Shown: positions 46,901 to 57,730, numbered from the stretch's first letter. The stretch: DNA of 64,000 nucleotides from Scortum barcoo (GCA_023238725.1 CM041553.1:15315501-15379500); one strand, 5' to 3'. The notes: generated from the sequence alone by a model not told the origin. Numbers and translations: made by a program.

Positions 46901-49802
46901 TCATCACAACCAGCAACACCGACCTCTGACAGAAGGTCAAACTATTTATAGGCACGCATTAGGAAGTCTTCATTTACAGGGTTTCATTCAACAAAACACT
47001 TGTTACTTCGACAAACAGAGGTCAATCCATTTAAATAAGCACCGACACACATTTGGTGTGCAATGTCAGATTTTTAGAAGATGTCAATGTTAATAAAAAT
47101 AAGGCTTTTTGTATGACAATGTCAGTCATGTGATTTAAGGATCTTACACACATGAAAAGTAGTGTGATGGTCTAAAAGTCTTTAAATTTAAACATTTAAA
47201 CATTAGGTGGTACATGTTGCAAGGTTTCTGTAGGTTTCAGTAATTCATTTCCCCACGTAACTCTCAGTCCAAATAAACCTGTCTGAACCGCTGTACAGGC
47301 AGTGATAGAGGTGTTTACAGGGAACAAACAATAGATGTGGGATTGAAGTTAGGATCGAGTTTGGGAAAAACAGTCAGAAAAGATAAGGCTCTCTCCGCTC
47401 GTGTTTGAATAGTTTGGGTACCAGCTGTGTGAGCTCGATGCACAAACGGGGAAAAAAAGCAACCTGTGCACGGCTTGTAAACGCGGCTTGTGTCTTATTT
47501 TTTATTGCCCATATGCTGAATTCATGTTCTTTCTTTTTTTAGTGTTCTGTCTGATAACAGTCAGCAACAAAAAAGAAAAAAAAAAAACTTGTGCACATAT
47601 GTTTGCATTTTGAAAACAAAGGACAATTACTTTGTTGAAGCATGTATTATTGAGAATATATCTGAAATGCTCTGAACTTTACAGCTTCCTGAGAAAAGGA
47701 AAACCAGATATCTGAACCATAAAATATTTTGTTGGTCACGTCCCGCTCACCTGTCGATGAACTGATCTATGATGACGATGTCTCCGGGCTGAATCTCCTC
47801 CCGCAGCGAGCCGCAGGCCGTGGTGACCAGCAGATGTGTGCAGCCCTCCTCTCTCAGTGCCCAGATGTTGGCCTGGTAGTTCACATTGGACGGCATTATG
47901 GTGTGCTGCCTCCCGTGCCTGAGGATAGGAAAAATTGTTCATACTGATTTCAGCTTCAACGTGTGCCTCGTTATTAGATGGCGTGAAATGCACAGAGAGA
48001 TGCAGATAATCCATATCGCTCAGCATATCTGACAAGTGCAAGGTTTTTCCACTAGATGGTGCTAATACACAGCACATTTCTATCTTTCACATTACAAAGT
48101 AAAGTGAAACTCCCTTTCTTACCTTGCAAGGAGCACACATTCCACGTTTTTTATCTTCCCCAGTATCAGAGCATCGGACGGCTGTTCAGGAAGAGCAAAA
48201 TAATCCAGTTATGCACAAAAACGTGGCTGTAAGAAATCACTTGCAAGCAAAATAAGCCAGAATGCCAGTAGAGCTTATCGTTCACAATATGCCAGATGAG
48301 CCAATGTGTTTGGACCACAACTTCACATGACACGACCAACCTTTCCATACGGTGTGTCAACATAACGCTCAGTCCTTCCCTCCAAGATGTCTGGATCATC
48401 AAGGCCTGAACCACCAATTATTCCAATCTTAACAAAAAAAAAAAAAAAAAAAGCAGAGAAAGTCACAACAGACATTAGAATAATTATCTCACCAAAACAC
48501 TTCCATCTGTACCAAAAAAAAAAACCAATAAAATCTTACATGCAGTATAGGGGAAATGAAAGAGCAGGGCAAAAAAAACACAAAATGGTAAAAATGTAGA
48601 TCTTAAGACTATATGAGCACACAATCAGAGTCAGAGTCACTAATTCTTCTCCTTTTTCCTCTCCAAGATCCTGATGACAAACTTAATGCTGCTATTTCCC
48701 CATTTCCCCCTGCATTGTAATTATATAACAATGAAATGCTGCTTACACAGCGATCAATGCACAGATCATTTTTAATGCTCCAATATGACAACATATAACA
48801 TTATAACACAATCTTGTGTTACATGTGAGTGTGCCTATGAGGAGGTGTCTGCAGACCTTTTTTCCTGCATATTGTACACTGAGCATCAGAAATATGTTTC
48901 AGATTTTATTTATTAAAGCAAAACATACTTTAGTCAAGTTTTGAAAATCAGTAAACAGACTAAGCCTGCAAACTTGGACTGCAGGTTGATCACAATACTT
49001 ACTATTACTTGCTACTCACAATCCTAAATTTAACTTACCTTGGTGATTGAGGACAAAACACTATTCAAGAAGATATGGAGTTTTTTAATGGAGTTCGTAA
49101 AGGGGAGGCCTTTCACCTTTTTACCTTGAATATTTGCTTATTTGTATTCACTCTCTTTATTGATCAGCTTTTAGTTCCATGTTTATATATCTACTTCTTC
49201 CTATTTTTGTTTTCTTAAGAGCACCTTGCTTATTTGTTTGTTTTTCTGATGTTTGTTTGTTCAAGTATCTGTGGAGTTATGTTAAAAAGTCAATAAAAAC
49301 ATGTTTTAAAAAAAAGAAACATACCAAACTGTATACTCGATCCCAGCGAACACTGAGTACATTTTACAAACAGTGCATAAAGTGATGTAAAGTTTCCCGC
49401 TCGGTGTTGCTTCTTTCTCTTCAGGCGAGCACAGTGCAGACAGGTGCGGCGTGCACGTGCCAAACCAACTGTTCCCTCACTTTGTTGTTTGACGGTGACG
49501 TGTCCGCACGTGCAGAGCACCCTCTGCGGTTAGCACGCGCGCCTTCTTTTCAGCCTCTCTTGGCCTCGGTCGTCTGCTTTGATAAAAAAAACGCTGCAGA
49601 CTTTACGGACACCTGTGCTAACAGCGATGCTAACAGCTAAGGGCCTTTTTCAACCCGCAAGTGCAGGTGACGTCATAACCGCACATTTGGCGTGAAAGCG
49701 CGTTGACGTTTGATGTCCCTCAAACACGCGAAGTTCAGAGTCACGCTTTTGAAGTGACGCTGCGTCTTAGGTTATTACCTTAATGGGCTGAGTGGAGGTC
49801 AT
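37943..49802 (-). CDS. mtap: S-methyl-5'-thioadenosine phosphorylase, eight coding exons
   Basis: MTAP is a cytosolic trimer that splits methylthioadenosine, the by-product of polyamine synthesis, with phosphate to adenine and methylthioribose-1-phosphate, feeding adenine and methionine salvage. Coding exons on the minus strand, in order: 49779-49802, 48341-48427, 48123-48181, 47751-47918, 42926-43028, 42119-42358, 38756-38878 and 37943-37981. All introns are GT-AG and all phases agree, giving 280 residues against 283 in human. Visible landmarks are the phosphate-site loop IIGGSGLDDP, ARHGRQH, TTACGSLREE, IEGPRFSSRAES, the substrate-site VINMTTVPE (N192, M193), and ATDYDCW with D217 and D219. 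The phosphate-loop Thr of human (T18) is Ser here, a mild change. Eight exons match the human gene. The ATG has a G at -3. Further in-frame ATGs lie upstream but encode nothing MTAP-like. Confidence 0.97.
38756..38878 (-). CDS. mtap: mtap coding exon 7
   Basis: Forty-one codons from VCVDNVLKTMKENANKA to MKTLK. Acceptor CCTAG, donor AAA|GTAAGT. The human counterpart begins VSVD; Ser is Cys here. Confidence 0.94.
38879..42118 (-). other. mtap: mtap intron 6
   Basis: A 3.2 kb intron with no convincing exon. It includes a purine-rich G stretch around 39930-40070 and a hAT-like transposon terminus near 41087-41138. The open frames on it are low-complexity. Confidence 0.6.
41087..41138. mobile_element. 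hAT-like transposon terminus
   Basis: Read on the minus strand from 41138 inward the sequence is CAGTGACTCCCAAAGTAGGG, followed by TCCGG and a CCCC run, close to the CAGTGGTTCCCAAAGTGGGG ends of hAT elements. The partner end and the 8-base target duplication were not found. Confidence 0.35.
42119..42358 (-). CDS. mtap: mtap coding exon 6
   Basis: Eighty codons from VLVEVARSLG to CWKEHEEA, with the substrate-binding VINMTTVPE and the ATDYDCW aspartates. Acceptor TTGCAG, donor GCG|GTGAGT. Confidence 0.97.
42926..43028 (-). CDS. mtap: mtap coding exon 5
   Basis: Completes Arg113 and runs from TTKRAQTLYDG to EPFCNRTRE; donor GAG|GTGAGT. The preceding intron is the longest in the gene (4.7 kb) and holds a LINE remnant. 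Confidence 0.95.
43029..47750 (-). other. mtap: mtap intron 4
   Basis: A 4.7 kb intron. The only recognisable content is a decayed reverse-transcriptase fragment at about 43960-44290. The remainder is AT-rich single-copy-looking sequence. Confidence 0.6.
43960..44290 (-). pseudogene. Second LINE reverse-transcriptase fragment, in mtap intron 4
   Basis: On the minus strand, YQALAGLAPQHTSDVLPVY and NPSRSLRSQGG match the C-terminal YKALxGLAPxYLSDLL...SRSLRS block. Just upstream in another frame is RRSDRITVVL, matching the RRxDHITPVL block. The frame change and decay show a nonfunctional, 5'-truncated copy. It is antisense to nothing coding and lies within an intron, on the same strand as mtap. 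Confidence 0.7.
47751..47918 (-). CDS. mtap: mtap coding exon 4
   Basis: Completes Arg57 and encodes HGRQHTIMPSNVNYQ through DIVIIDQFID, then two bases of the next Arg codon. Donor AG|GTGAGC. It carries the conserved TTACGSLREE strand and loop. Confidence 0.96.
48123..48181 (-). CDS. mtap: mtap coding exon 3
   Basis: PSDALILGKIKNVECVLLA plus two bases of an Arg codon. Acceptor CAG, donor AG|GTAAGA. The intron on its 5' side is only 159 bases. Confidence 0.95.
48341..48427 (-). CDS. mtap: mtap coding exon 2
   Basis: Twenty-nine codons from IGIIGGSGLDD to VDTPYGK, carrying the phosphate-binding loop. Acceptor TTAAG, donor AAG|GTTGGT, the least canonical donor in the gene. Confidence 0.95.
49400..49780 (-). 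promoter_or_regulatory. mtap: mtap CpG-rich first-intron block with CRE and E-boxes
   Basis: Just inside mtap intron 1 lies a perfect palindromic CRE, TGACGTCA, at 49668-49675, and CACGTG E-boxes at 49454-49459 and 49507-49512, in sequence richer in CpG than its surroundings. The position near the first exon fits a promoter-proximal control region; binding is inferred. Confidence 0.4.
49779..49802 (-). CDS. mtap: mtap coding exon 1
   Basis: Eight codons, MTSTQPIK, ending AAG|GTAATA in phase 0. Like the human first exon it is short and poorly conserved; it is accepted because it joins in frame to IGIIGGSG. Confidence 0.85.
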
Positions 49803-50647
49803 GACGACGATGCTGCTGCCTCTAAAAAGTGAAGGTCTGACCAAGTTGTGAAGAGCTTTTTTATTTTTTTTCTTATTTCCTCCGCAGCTCACATCCGCGT
49901 GCGAGGCGGACATCATCATTCTTCCGCTGCGCCTTCGAAATAAAAGCATGGCGATATACCCTCAGGTTGTTTATCTTTGGACCATTGTTCAGAACAAAGC
50001 GTTTATTTACCTTTTGATTTGCCATTGATTTCCATTTACTTTTCAAGATTAAGAAGAAAAGTCGACTGGACATGCTTGAGTGTTGTTGAATTGAGCGTTG
50101 CTGAGCCGACTTTCTTCCAAATCTTAAAAATAACCATGACATGGATGACTTCACACATTTCCATTCACTACAATGCTGGAGTCCACTCCTTGCATGAAAC
50201 CTCCTGTAATCTACCAGGGTTTGCTTTAGTTCTTCGTACTCTTGATATTTGTAGTTGCATACTAAAGTGAAGACTTTTCAATCAGCATTATTTATCCTAC
50301 TATATTCATTATCTGTCTACCAAGCTGATGTGCTAACTGATTTTCATATCATATTAGAAATACATGAATGGTAAACAGATTTTAAAAAGGAGTACATCAA
50401 AATTCAAAATATGCTTTTGAAAATGGTCTGCATCCCTGTGAAGAATATTGTACATGGTTTGTAATAATAGACTTATCATGCAAAGACAGCAGTATTGTCA
50501 TTTTAGGTGAACATTCCCAAGCTGAATGTGGCCATGACGTGGACAATGTAAAAAACAGAGCATGATATGCTTTAAGAAATTTTCAGTGCTCCCAAGTTTG
50601 TTCATAAAAGTGAACACTGGAAAGAGTCCAAAGGCCAACCTCGCTTT

Positions 50648-50690
<43 letters not shown>

Positions 50691-52252
50691 TATGACATAC
50701 GTATGACTGTAAGGATTATGCATTTCCTGTATTTATAGTCTTGTTTCACTTCTGCCTTCACAGAGAAAAACAAAACATTGTTTTTTCACACACACATAGA
50801 ACATGCAGAAGTGTTTTCTTGAGATTTTGCAGCAGCCCTGAATCTAGATTAAACAAAGTGTTATTTAATCAACAAATTTTGACAAGTTAATAAAAAACAA
50901 AAAAGAAGTTTTCCATCCAACCCTTCTACATTGAAGGAGTGCAACCACTCCAGCGCTTTGCAAATCTGGATTGCGGAAAGCGTACGAAAGAGTGAAAGGT
51001 CGGTCTCATGAAATAGAAACTGAATTCATCAGCCACAGCTGTTTATTTTAGGGAGCTACAAGAACCAGATACATGCAAAATTATGGTGACTCCTGTTATT
51101 TGTGAGGCTACAAATCTAAGCTAACAATGGTCATTTAAGCTTACATTTTCCATCTTTCACTTCCTTCCAACTTATTTCAGACCTTTGATCTAGTTTGAAA
51201 CTGTAATGCAAGTTGCAAACTAGTGATGAGGGTTGGATACTCTCCCAACACACTATACTTTTCATAATCCTCTTAAGACTGTGCGTCTTTTCTTTATAGC
51301 AAGCCAATAACAACCTCTTTTTTTCCCTCTATGAAAACCATCCATCTACTTAGTTTGGTATCAACATATGAGTTTACCATGTGATTTATTTTCACAGAGG
51401 AAACTCCTACACTCAATTATAATGCCAGTTCTAGAAATATTATATAAACAACGACCAATATATGCATTTAAGCAGTGCCTGATATGCAACCAATGTAATG
51501 AGGTAGTGATATTACAAAATCAGTCTGAGTTAAGTCACATTAAGGCAGTTAGCTAATGTATGGCCCAGCAACTTATTGATATGAACCTATCAATATGACA
51601 ACATACAGAAAACTAACATTCACAAAACCCCACACACTTGCCCATTGCAATTTATTTTAAATAAAATTCAATACAAAAGAGCCCATTCTGAAATCCAAAC
51701 ACCATCTGCTGATAATAAGTACTACATCATGAGCATAATGTAGAAATTGTTTTGTCTTGAGAATATAGCTGACTTTTAACAACATAAGAATCACTGTAAT
51801 CAATGTTATCCCTGAGAGCACCTTAGACATAAAATACATCCATTAAAGAAAATGAATTTCCAGAATGAGAATTGACACTTAGAAAAAAAACGTGTGAAAA
51901 TGTGTGACTCCTCATAATATTCCATTCTGTCTTGTTCATAGTGGCACTTTGCAAGTAAATCAGGGTTGTTTCATCTGTAAGTTAAACAAGTTAAGAAACA
52001 AAACAGTGGTATTTAGCCATGATGACCACTCTCCAGTTCAACATGGGTGTCTGTGCCTGTCATATAAGCCAGCGTCCGGTGACCTGTCACAGTAAAAAAC
52101 ACTTGTGGTATTTTAAACCAATATGTATATCCATCATATCATATAAGGTGTGGTGATATTCAACATATTTAACATTGTTTTCATTTAAAATACTGCTGAC
52201 AGGCATAAGTAGCTTAGTGAATCCATCACACAGAGCAGGACACTGAACTTTA
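49803..52252. other. mtap-topors intergenic region
   Basis: Both neighbours read on the minus strand, so this holds the mtap promoter side and the topors 3' untranslated region. A minus-strand AATAAA is at 51651-51656, about 600 bases past the topors stop. A CT/CA compound microsatellite lies at about 50648-50690. No other gene is visible. Confidence 0.5.
50648..50690. repeat. CT/CA compound microsatellite
   Basis: A CT repeat running directly into a CA repeat, in the mtap-topors gap. Confidence 0.95.
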
Positions 52253-54631
52253 TTATGACTGTTCATGAGAGCAGGGAGGGGCGGGGTCTTCTGGGTCATC
52301 TGTGGCGTTGTCAATGGGGTTGTCCTTGTTGGTGCTGCTGGCTTGGGTGACACCGTCATTAGCAAGAGCATCGCTGTCACTATCGATGGTGATGACAGTG
52401 GGCGACCGCTTCTCTGTGTGATCGTCGCCCTTGTGCCTTTTGCTTTTCTTCTTGTGTTTCTTCTTTTTCTTGTGGTGACGCTTGCTTCGCTCGATGGAGA
52501 TGTCCTCGTTGACAAGCTCCACGCTGAGGCTCCTGCTGCTCTTTCTTGGCCTCTCTTTGGATTTTTTATGGTGCTTCTCTTTGCTCCTTTTCTTGTGTTT
52601 CATGAACGATATGTGGGAGTCGCCTTCAGCAGCTGGCGCATTTTCCAATGGTTCCTCCAAATGTCTTGTTTTGTATTTCCTCTTTCCACCGGGCTTGTCA
52701 TGGTGAGATCTCCTTTTAGCGGAAGGGGAGCGACTGCTTGTCCTGTCCCGTCTCCGTGAGTCCCTGCTGCGGCTCCTGGAGCGGGAGTGCCGGTCCGTGT
52801 ATTTGCGGCTACTGTAATAGTAGGACCGCCTCTCTGTGTAATGTGTACCGCTATCAATTCTCTCTTGGCTATAATGCCTATATGACTGATGAATGTGATC
52901 AATGTCCCTCCTTTTATAGTCTCTGCCACTGGAGTAAGGATAAACTCTCTCTTTGGACAGAGTCCCGACACTGCTGTGAGAGATTGTTGGACTCCTGCTA
53001 GAATACCTGCGCTCTCCACTTCTTGACCTCCTCCTTCTCTTGTGGTCTCTGTCCCTTGACTGGTGCCTCTCCCTCGATCTGTCACGGCTGTCAAACCTTC
53101 TATCCCGGTCTCTTCTGCTTGACTTACTGGATGTCTTGTGTCTGCTAGATGTTGAAGATCTTTCTTTTGAATCCCACTGATGACGGTGGTCTGTTTCTAC
53201 ATTATCTGACCGTCTGGCGCCACTTGGATCGCTGCTTTGTGAAGCTACAGGACTGAGACTGGAGAAGCGGATGTGTTGAGGTAAAAGAGGCACTGCTTTA
53301 GTGTCTTCACTGGCAGATTCATCAGAGGAGAGCTGAACCAGCTCAGGAGTCCTCTCTGCTGTTGGCTTAATAACACTGATGATGACACAGTCGTCGCTGT
53401 CCGAAGACGAGCACTCATCCAGGTTGACTTCACCCCGAGCCTCGTCAGTTCGGTCAGGGGGACTCATTTGCTGTGGGGAAACTCCAAACCCTTGTGCCTC
53501 CTCATCCAAACTGCTGTCCGAATCTGAGTCGAGGACTGACAGACACTCTGCCCTCCTCTGCTCTGCGGTTGTAGAATACGATGGCCCAGGCGTTTCATCA
53601 TCCCACACAGAGTGGCTCAGATTAGAAGTGGAGTCCCCTGGAGGGTTCACCTCCGCCAAGTGTTCCTCATCCTCTGAGATAGCTATTACAGACGAGTTGG
53701 AGCTGCTGTCTTCATTTGAGGAAGGGGCAGGGCAGTCGTAGACAGCATGCTGGTCATAGGCCTCCATATTGAAAGGCGATTTAGCAAAGCTGATGAACTC
53801 GTGCATAAAGTGCTCTGTGCGCCCCTGCAAGAATGGCCTGAGCTCTTCCAGGATAGCTCCATCCTCCATGTCATAACATGTAATGCGTGACATGATGATG
53901 TGTTGAACTATGTTGACCAAAGAGCCATGGGTCCCATACAGCACCATGAGCTCTCTTTTTAGCCAGGGGATCAGTCTATGTAGACAGGCAGGATTTCTTC
54001 GGAAGAACTCGGCTGACGTGTCTCGGCAGCGACCACCATCCCGAACACTCCGAACCCTCACGCCCTGTCGGTACAGTTCCCTCCTGAAGTTTATCATTTC
54101 CTGCATTCTGACATTGGCCACTGCCCTGCCTTCACTCGCAGCTCTCCTCTTGGCCGCCAACCTCATCATCATACGCCGGATGTAACGGTCCTGCCGCGGC
54201 TGGGGAGGGTTTGTTGAGGCTTCAAAAATGACTCCGTTGTCTGGAGGTGGAGAAGTCCTTCCCCGCATTTGTCGATGGACTCCGGTAAGAGTTGTGCGGT
54301 ATCTAAACCGCACCCCGCCAAAAGTCCCAAAAGAGCCATTATCAACTGGCCGCAGGTCATACTTCTTAAAGTCTTGCTCTGATTTTATACTGTGATAGAT
54401 AGAATTAAATGGCTGTTTGCATAAAGGGCACTCAGCTTTGTTCTTGGACCACTCATGAATGCAGCGGAAACAGAACTTGTGCAGGCAAAGGTCCAGGTAA
54501 GAAATGTTGTTAAATATGTCCAAACAGATAGGACACTTGGAGTCTGGCGACACCTCTGCAGACATTGCTTCAGAGGTTTTCCTTCTGCCACTCTTCTGGC
54601 TCTGCTGCAGGGCAATCTTGATTGCCGACAT
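52253..54631 (-). CDS. topors: TOPORS: RING-type E3 ubiquitin/SUMO ligase
   Basis: TOPORS is a nuclear RING and RS-domain ligase that binds topoisomerase I and p53 and can promote both ubiquitin and SUMO attachment; it is also found at ciliary basal bodies. This single exon encodes 792 residues. A C3HC4 RING spans residues 33-71 (C33, C36, C49, H51, C54, C57, C68, C71), starting SKCPICLDIF and including LHKFCFRC and AECPLCKQPF, nearly identical to human. A conserved basic/helical region lies at about 145-300 (EFFRRNPACLHRLIPWLKRE). Acidic-serine tracts at about 300-440 are followed by an Arg/Ser-rich region (490-645) and Lys-rich segments (675-740). Hydrophobic SUMO-interaction-like cores are VIAIS (315), VIISVI (416) and VITIDSDSD (746). 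Human TOPORS has 1045 residues; the C-terminal half is shorter here. ATG is three bases inside the exon, after a TTAG acceptor and ATC, matching the human IMASA junction. Confidence 0.96.
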   Translation of the reverse strand: MSAIKIALQQSQKSGRRKTSEAMSAEVSPDSKCPICLDIFNNISYLDLCLHKFCFRCIHEWSKNKAECPLCKQPFNSIYHSIKSEQDFKKYDLRPVDNGSFGTFGGVRFRYRTTLTGVHRQMRGRTSPPPDNGVIFEASTNPPQPRQDRYIRRMMMRLAAKRRAASEGRAVANVRMQEMINFRRELYRQGVRVRSVRDGGRCRDTSAEFFRRNPACLHRLIPWLKRELMVLYGTHGSLVNIVQHIIMSRITCYDMEDGAILEELRPFLQGRTEHFMHEFISFAKSPFNMEAYDQHAVYDCPAPSSNEDSSSNSSVIAISEDEEHLAEVNPPGDSTSNLSHSVWDDETPGPSYSTTAEQRRAECLSVLDSDSDSSLDEEAQGFGVSPQQMSPPDRTDEARGEVNLDECSSSDSDDCVIISVIKPTAERTPELVQLSSDESASEDTKAVPLLPQHIRFSSLSPVASQSSDPSGARRSDNVETDHRHQWDSKERSSTSSRHKTSSKSSRRDRDRRFDSRDRSRERHQSRDRDHKRRRRSRSGERRYSSRSPTISHSSVGTLSKERVYPYSSGRDYKRRDIDHIHQSYRHYSQERIDSGTHYTERRSYYYSSRKYTDRHSRSRSRSRDSRRRDRTSSRSPSAKRRSHHDKPGGKRKYKTRHLEEPLENAPAAEGDSHISFMKHKKRSKEKHHKKSKERPRKSSRSLSVELVNEDISIERSKRHHKKKKKHKKKSKRHKGDDHTEKRSPTVITIDSDSDALANDGVTQASSTNKDNPIDNATDDPEDPAPPCSHEQS

Positions 54632-56161
54632 GATCTAACATGAAAAAAAAAATAAGAATAAATTATTATAAAACTCCTCACACTAACCATATAAGCACGG
54701 TAAAATAGCCATAGAGTCACCTACAAAGATCTAGTAAGGTGCTGTAAGGTTGCATCCAAAATCAGACTTGTAAACTTAAAGTTATACTAATTTTTAAGAT
54801 TTTCATTGTCTTTCACAGTACATGGTGATAGCAGGTGTGTTTTTTCTAACCTAATTTCCCAATTTCAGCATCTGTAGTCATCAACCTTTGTTTGTTTGGC
54901 CATAATTTACTCACAAAGGAAACAGAGACCAGCAAAAATATAGTATCCCGCTTCATGCACAAGTGACTTGAAAAGCCATTCTGGTTACTTGAACGCCAAA
55001 CTCTGCACTGCTTGTGCTGTTTTCCAGTAGAGTTGCTGCCAACACCCGTGTCATGATACTGCAAATGCAAGGGCGTTCATCTGTGGGCCACTGGCTCAAT
55101 CACTATTGTGTTACCCCATTTGGTTTCAGATAGAGACTTAACAGATGATTAAATATATGAAAGTCTTCTAGATTACACGTTAAGTAGCTTAGTCTTACAA
55201 TTAACTCTAAAAATGTATAAAATACTTTCCTGTTGATAAAAAAAGACAAAATTCAAGTAAATCTGATGCAATACATTCATAAAGAAGTACAGAAAATATC
55301 ACCAGACTGGACCACCTGACAGCTGAGGTATCCTCCCTCTTTCTTGATATACTGAACAACGCCTCCTCATAGTCAAAACAATTATATAAGAATTTGCAAA
55401 AATGCTTTTGACATAATATAAGACTCCCTAAAGTAAACATTCAAATTGGTGTTTGTTAAAACAGGAACATGATTGTAGTACAGTAACATACATGCATACC
55501 TGCGTGTTACACAGTCAATAACGCTACATGTTCCTCCTATTTCCATGCACAAATAATCTGACACTTTACAGTGTGTAACCTTGCATAAAAAGGTAATATG
55601 ACAGACATTTCTTGTGATATATCAGCAACATTACATTACATCTATTCTTCTTGTTTTGACGACACATTAGACCCATCTACTCAATCATCTATGGCTAACC
55701 TTGGCAGATTTGTCACCAATGCAAAGCACACATCTGGATAACCCTGCTGTTTTAATATTTTTATCCTCCCCCTACTTTTGAAATATACTTTATACTGTAT
55801 ATATATCTTTATCTCTGTATATATGCTGTATATACTGTATATACATACTGTATATATATCTTTATCTCTAATCAATGCTTATATCGCGTTGTTGTTTTTC
55901 CAGTATTTCGATGAGTTAGCTTAGCATTGTTGGGCTGAGCTGCCCTGAACCCACTGTCTGTACTCACAGAAAAAGTGAAAAGTGCTGCTGTTACCTAAAC
56001 TATGTCAACATTTACAGGAAATAATCTGTCATGAAGTCCACCTACGGTACGACTGACAGAAAGTGAGAGGAGCAGCTGAACTTGGTTAGCGAGCAGGCTA
56101 GCTGAGCAGGCTCGGGCCTCTTCCTCTCAGGACATTGGAGAAAAAGTTGTGAAATATTTAC

Positions 56162-56310
56162 CTCCGACTTCCTCAAACCCGTACGCTCTCTCCGTCTTGT
56201 ACAAAGTTGTCTATTTCTGCATTGAATATCTTCAAAGAGAGACTGTGTACAGGACAAGTCTTCGTGTCGCTCCCCAACATCTCCTGTCGTTACCAAACAC
56301 TGTTTTTAAT
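56162..56310 (-). other. topors: Possible untranslated first exon of topors
   Basis: A frame without stops ends at GAG|GTAAAT (donor at 56160-56161) and would join in phase to the ATC-ATG at the start of the topors coding exon, just as human exon 1 joins at SE|IMASA. That frame has no ATG, so translation most likely starts in the coding exon. A different frame holds an ATG-initiated 35-codon upstream reading frame at 56173-56280. The exon is inferred from position and splice site only. Confidence 0.35.
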
Positions 56311-57601
56311 TCATCAAGCTAGCAGCGGAGACCGCCCTTCACAATAAAAGCGCCTTCCTCATAAAACACACACGCGCGGTTAAATCATCACAATATTTAA
56401 AAGCAAGCACTTGAAATTGTTATTATTTACATTTTTAGTGACAGCTGTTCTACAATGTACTTACTGTGCTGTGGCCATGTACTGAACATGAGACACACTT
56501 CTGGCCGATGGTTTACACAATAAGAGCCGCTGAGGCCTTGTTTTCGTGTTACATGACACCACAAACTGTACACACACTTTACTAGGTAACTGATGCAGTT
56601 CAGTTCAACAACTCTGCTTCAAAATCTGCCATTACTAAGTTTATAATGTTGAGTTTTTGTAGGCTTTGTCTGAAATGTGGAAATTCAATGACATGTTTTC
56701 ACAGTGAGGTCATAGTTAGAGGAGGTGTGCTGGACTGCATTACATTCAGAGTTGTTTCTAATACTGACCACCTACTATTTGTAAATAAGGACGCAGAAAA
56801 ATAGAAATATGATGTAGTCCAGTACAACAGCACCTTCAACTGTGACCTCAATGCTAAACATATAATTAAATTTACACATTTCAGCAAATGTCAACAAAAA
56901 AATAAATAAAGTTCATAAAAGGTAGATTATATAGAAAAGCTGTTGCACTGAAAAACAATATTGAATAGAGTCTACATTATTTGTAAGGTAATCATTCTCC
57001 ATCCAAGCAACCTGAAGCCAATCTGAGACATGATTCGAGTTGTATGAGAGTAAAAGTAACCCATTTGCTAGCTGAATTTGAAAATCAAAATTCGGCATTT
57101 TTCTTTTATGTTCACAAGGCTGCAATCAATCCTTCTAAAGCCAATGTAATTAGTGGTTATCTTATGCTGGGCCAGAGTATGTAAACATCTGAAATTTAAA
57201 CCCCACATACATTTTGAATTCCACCAATCCAGCAGTTCATTAAGTACAGCAAATTGAATTTCTCCTTTCAAATTATGCCAATCAATTTATAGCATTTGAA
57301 TGCTTTTTCGTTGCATTACACAACACTCCAGTGTCTGTTTCAAAAGGAAACACGTCAAATAAGACAGGTAACATGTTATCAACATGTCCTTTATGAATAA
57401 CTGCTACCAAAAGGCTGTGCTTAGAAACTATATTTACTTTAAACAGACATGATCTGGCAGTGATCCGGAAAATATTTTTTGAAGGAATACTACAGGCTCT
57501 CACTTGTGAAAGCATGAAAAAAACACTTATCCCCACTGTAACATGTCACTATTTACATTCACTTGTAAAACAACTCATACTCATAAACGACTCTGTAATA
57601 T

Positions 57602-57607
57602 TTTATT
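57602..57607 (-). terminator. ndufb6: ndufb6 polyadenylation signal
   Basis: AATAAA on the minus strand, about 60 bases past the ndufb6 stop codon, a usual spacing for a short 3' untranslated region. Confidence 0.6.
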
Positions 57608-57664
57608 GGCATATACACAGTTTTTACAACAGAAACTCAAGAAAATCATTGAAATATTCCAGCT

Positions 57665-57730
57665 TCAGTGATGACCGTGGCTCTCAGGGAGATCTGGAAC
57701 AACTTCACCCGTCTCCAGAATGATGTCACC
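57665..57730 (-). CDS. ndufb6: ndufb6 terminal coding exon 4
   Basis: Twenty-one codons, GDIILETGEVVPDL to ESHGHH, then TGA; acceptor TGTTTAG. Confidence 0.94.
   Translation of the reverse strand, partial: GDIILETGEVVPDLPESHGHH

Larger units (their letters stand above)
54637..57664. other. topors upstream region and topors-ndufb6 gap
   Basis: Apart from the possible topors leader exon, nothing gene-like is seen. A TA-rich tract with repeated TATACTGTATATA-type units lies at about 55795-55870. I looked on the plus strand for a small divergent membrane-protein gene like human SMIM27 and did not see one. Confidence 0.4.

Noticed and set aside
52265..52759. 164-codon plus-strand frame opposite topors
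   Set aside because: Antisense shadow of the Lys/Ser-rich topors tail, giving spurious hydrophobic text.
56162..56296. N-terminal coding extension of TOPORS from the upstream exon
   Set aside because: The frame reads TTG, not ATG, at 56296 and has a TAA just upstream, so no standard start exists there.
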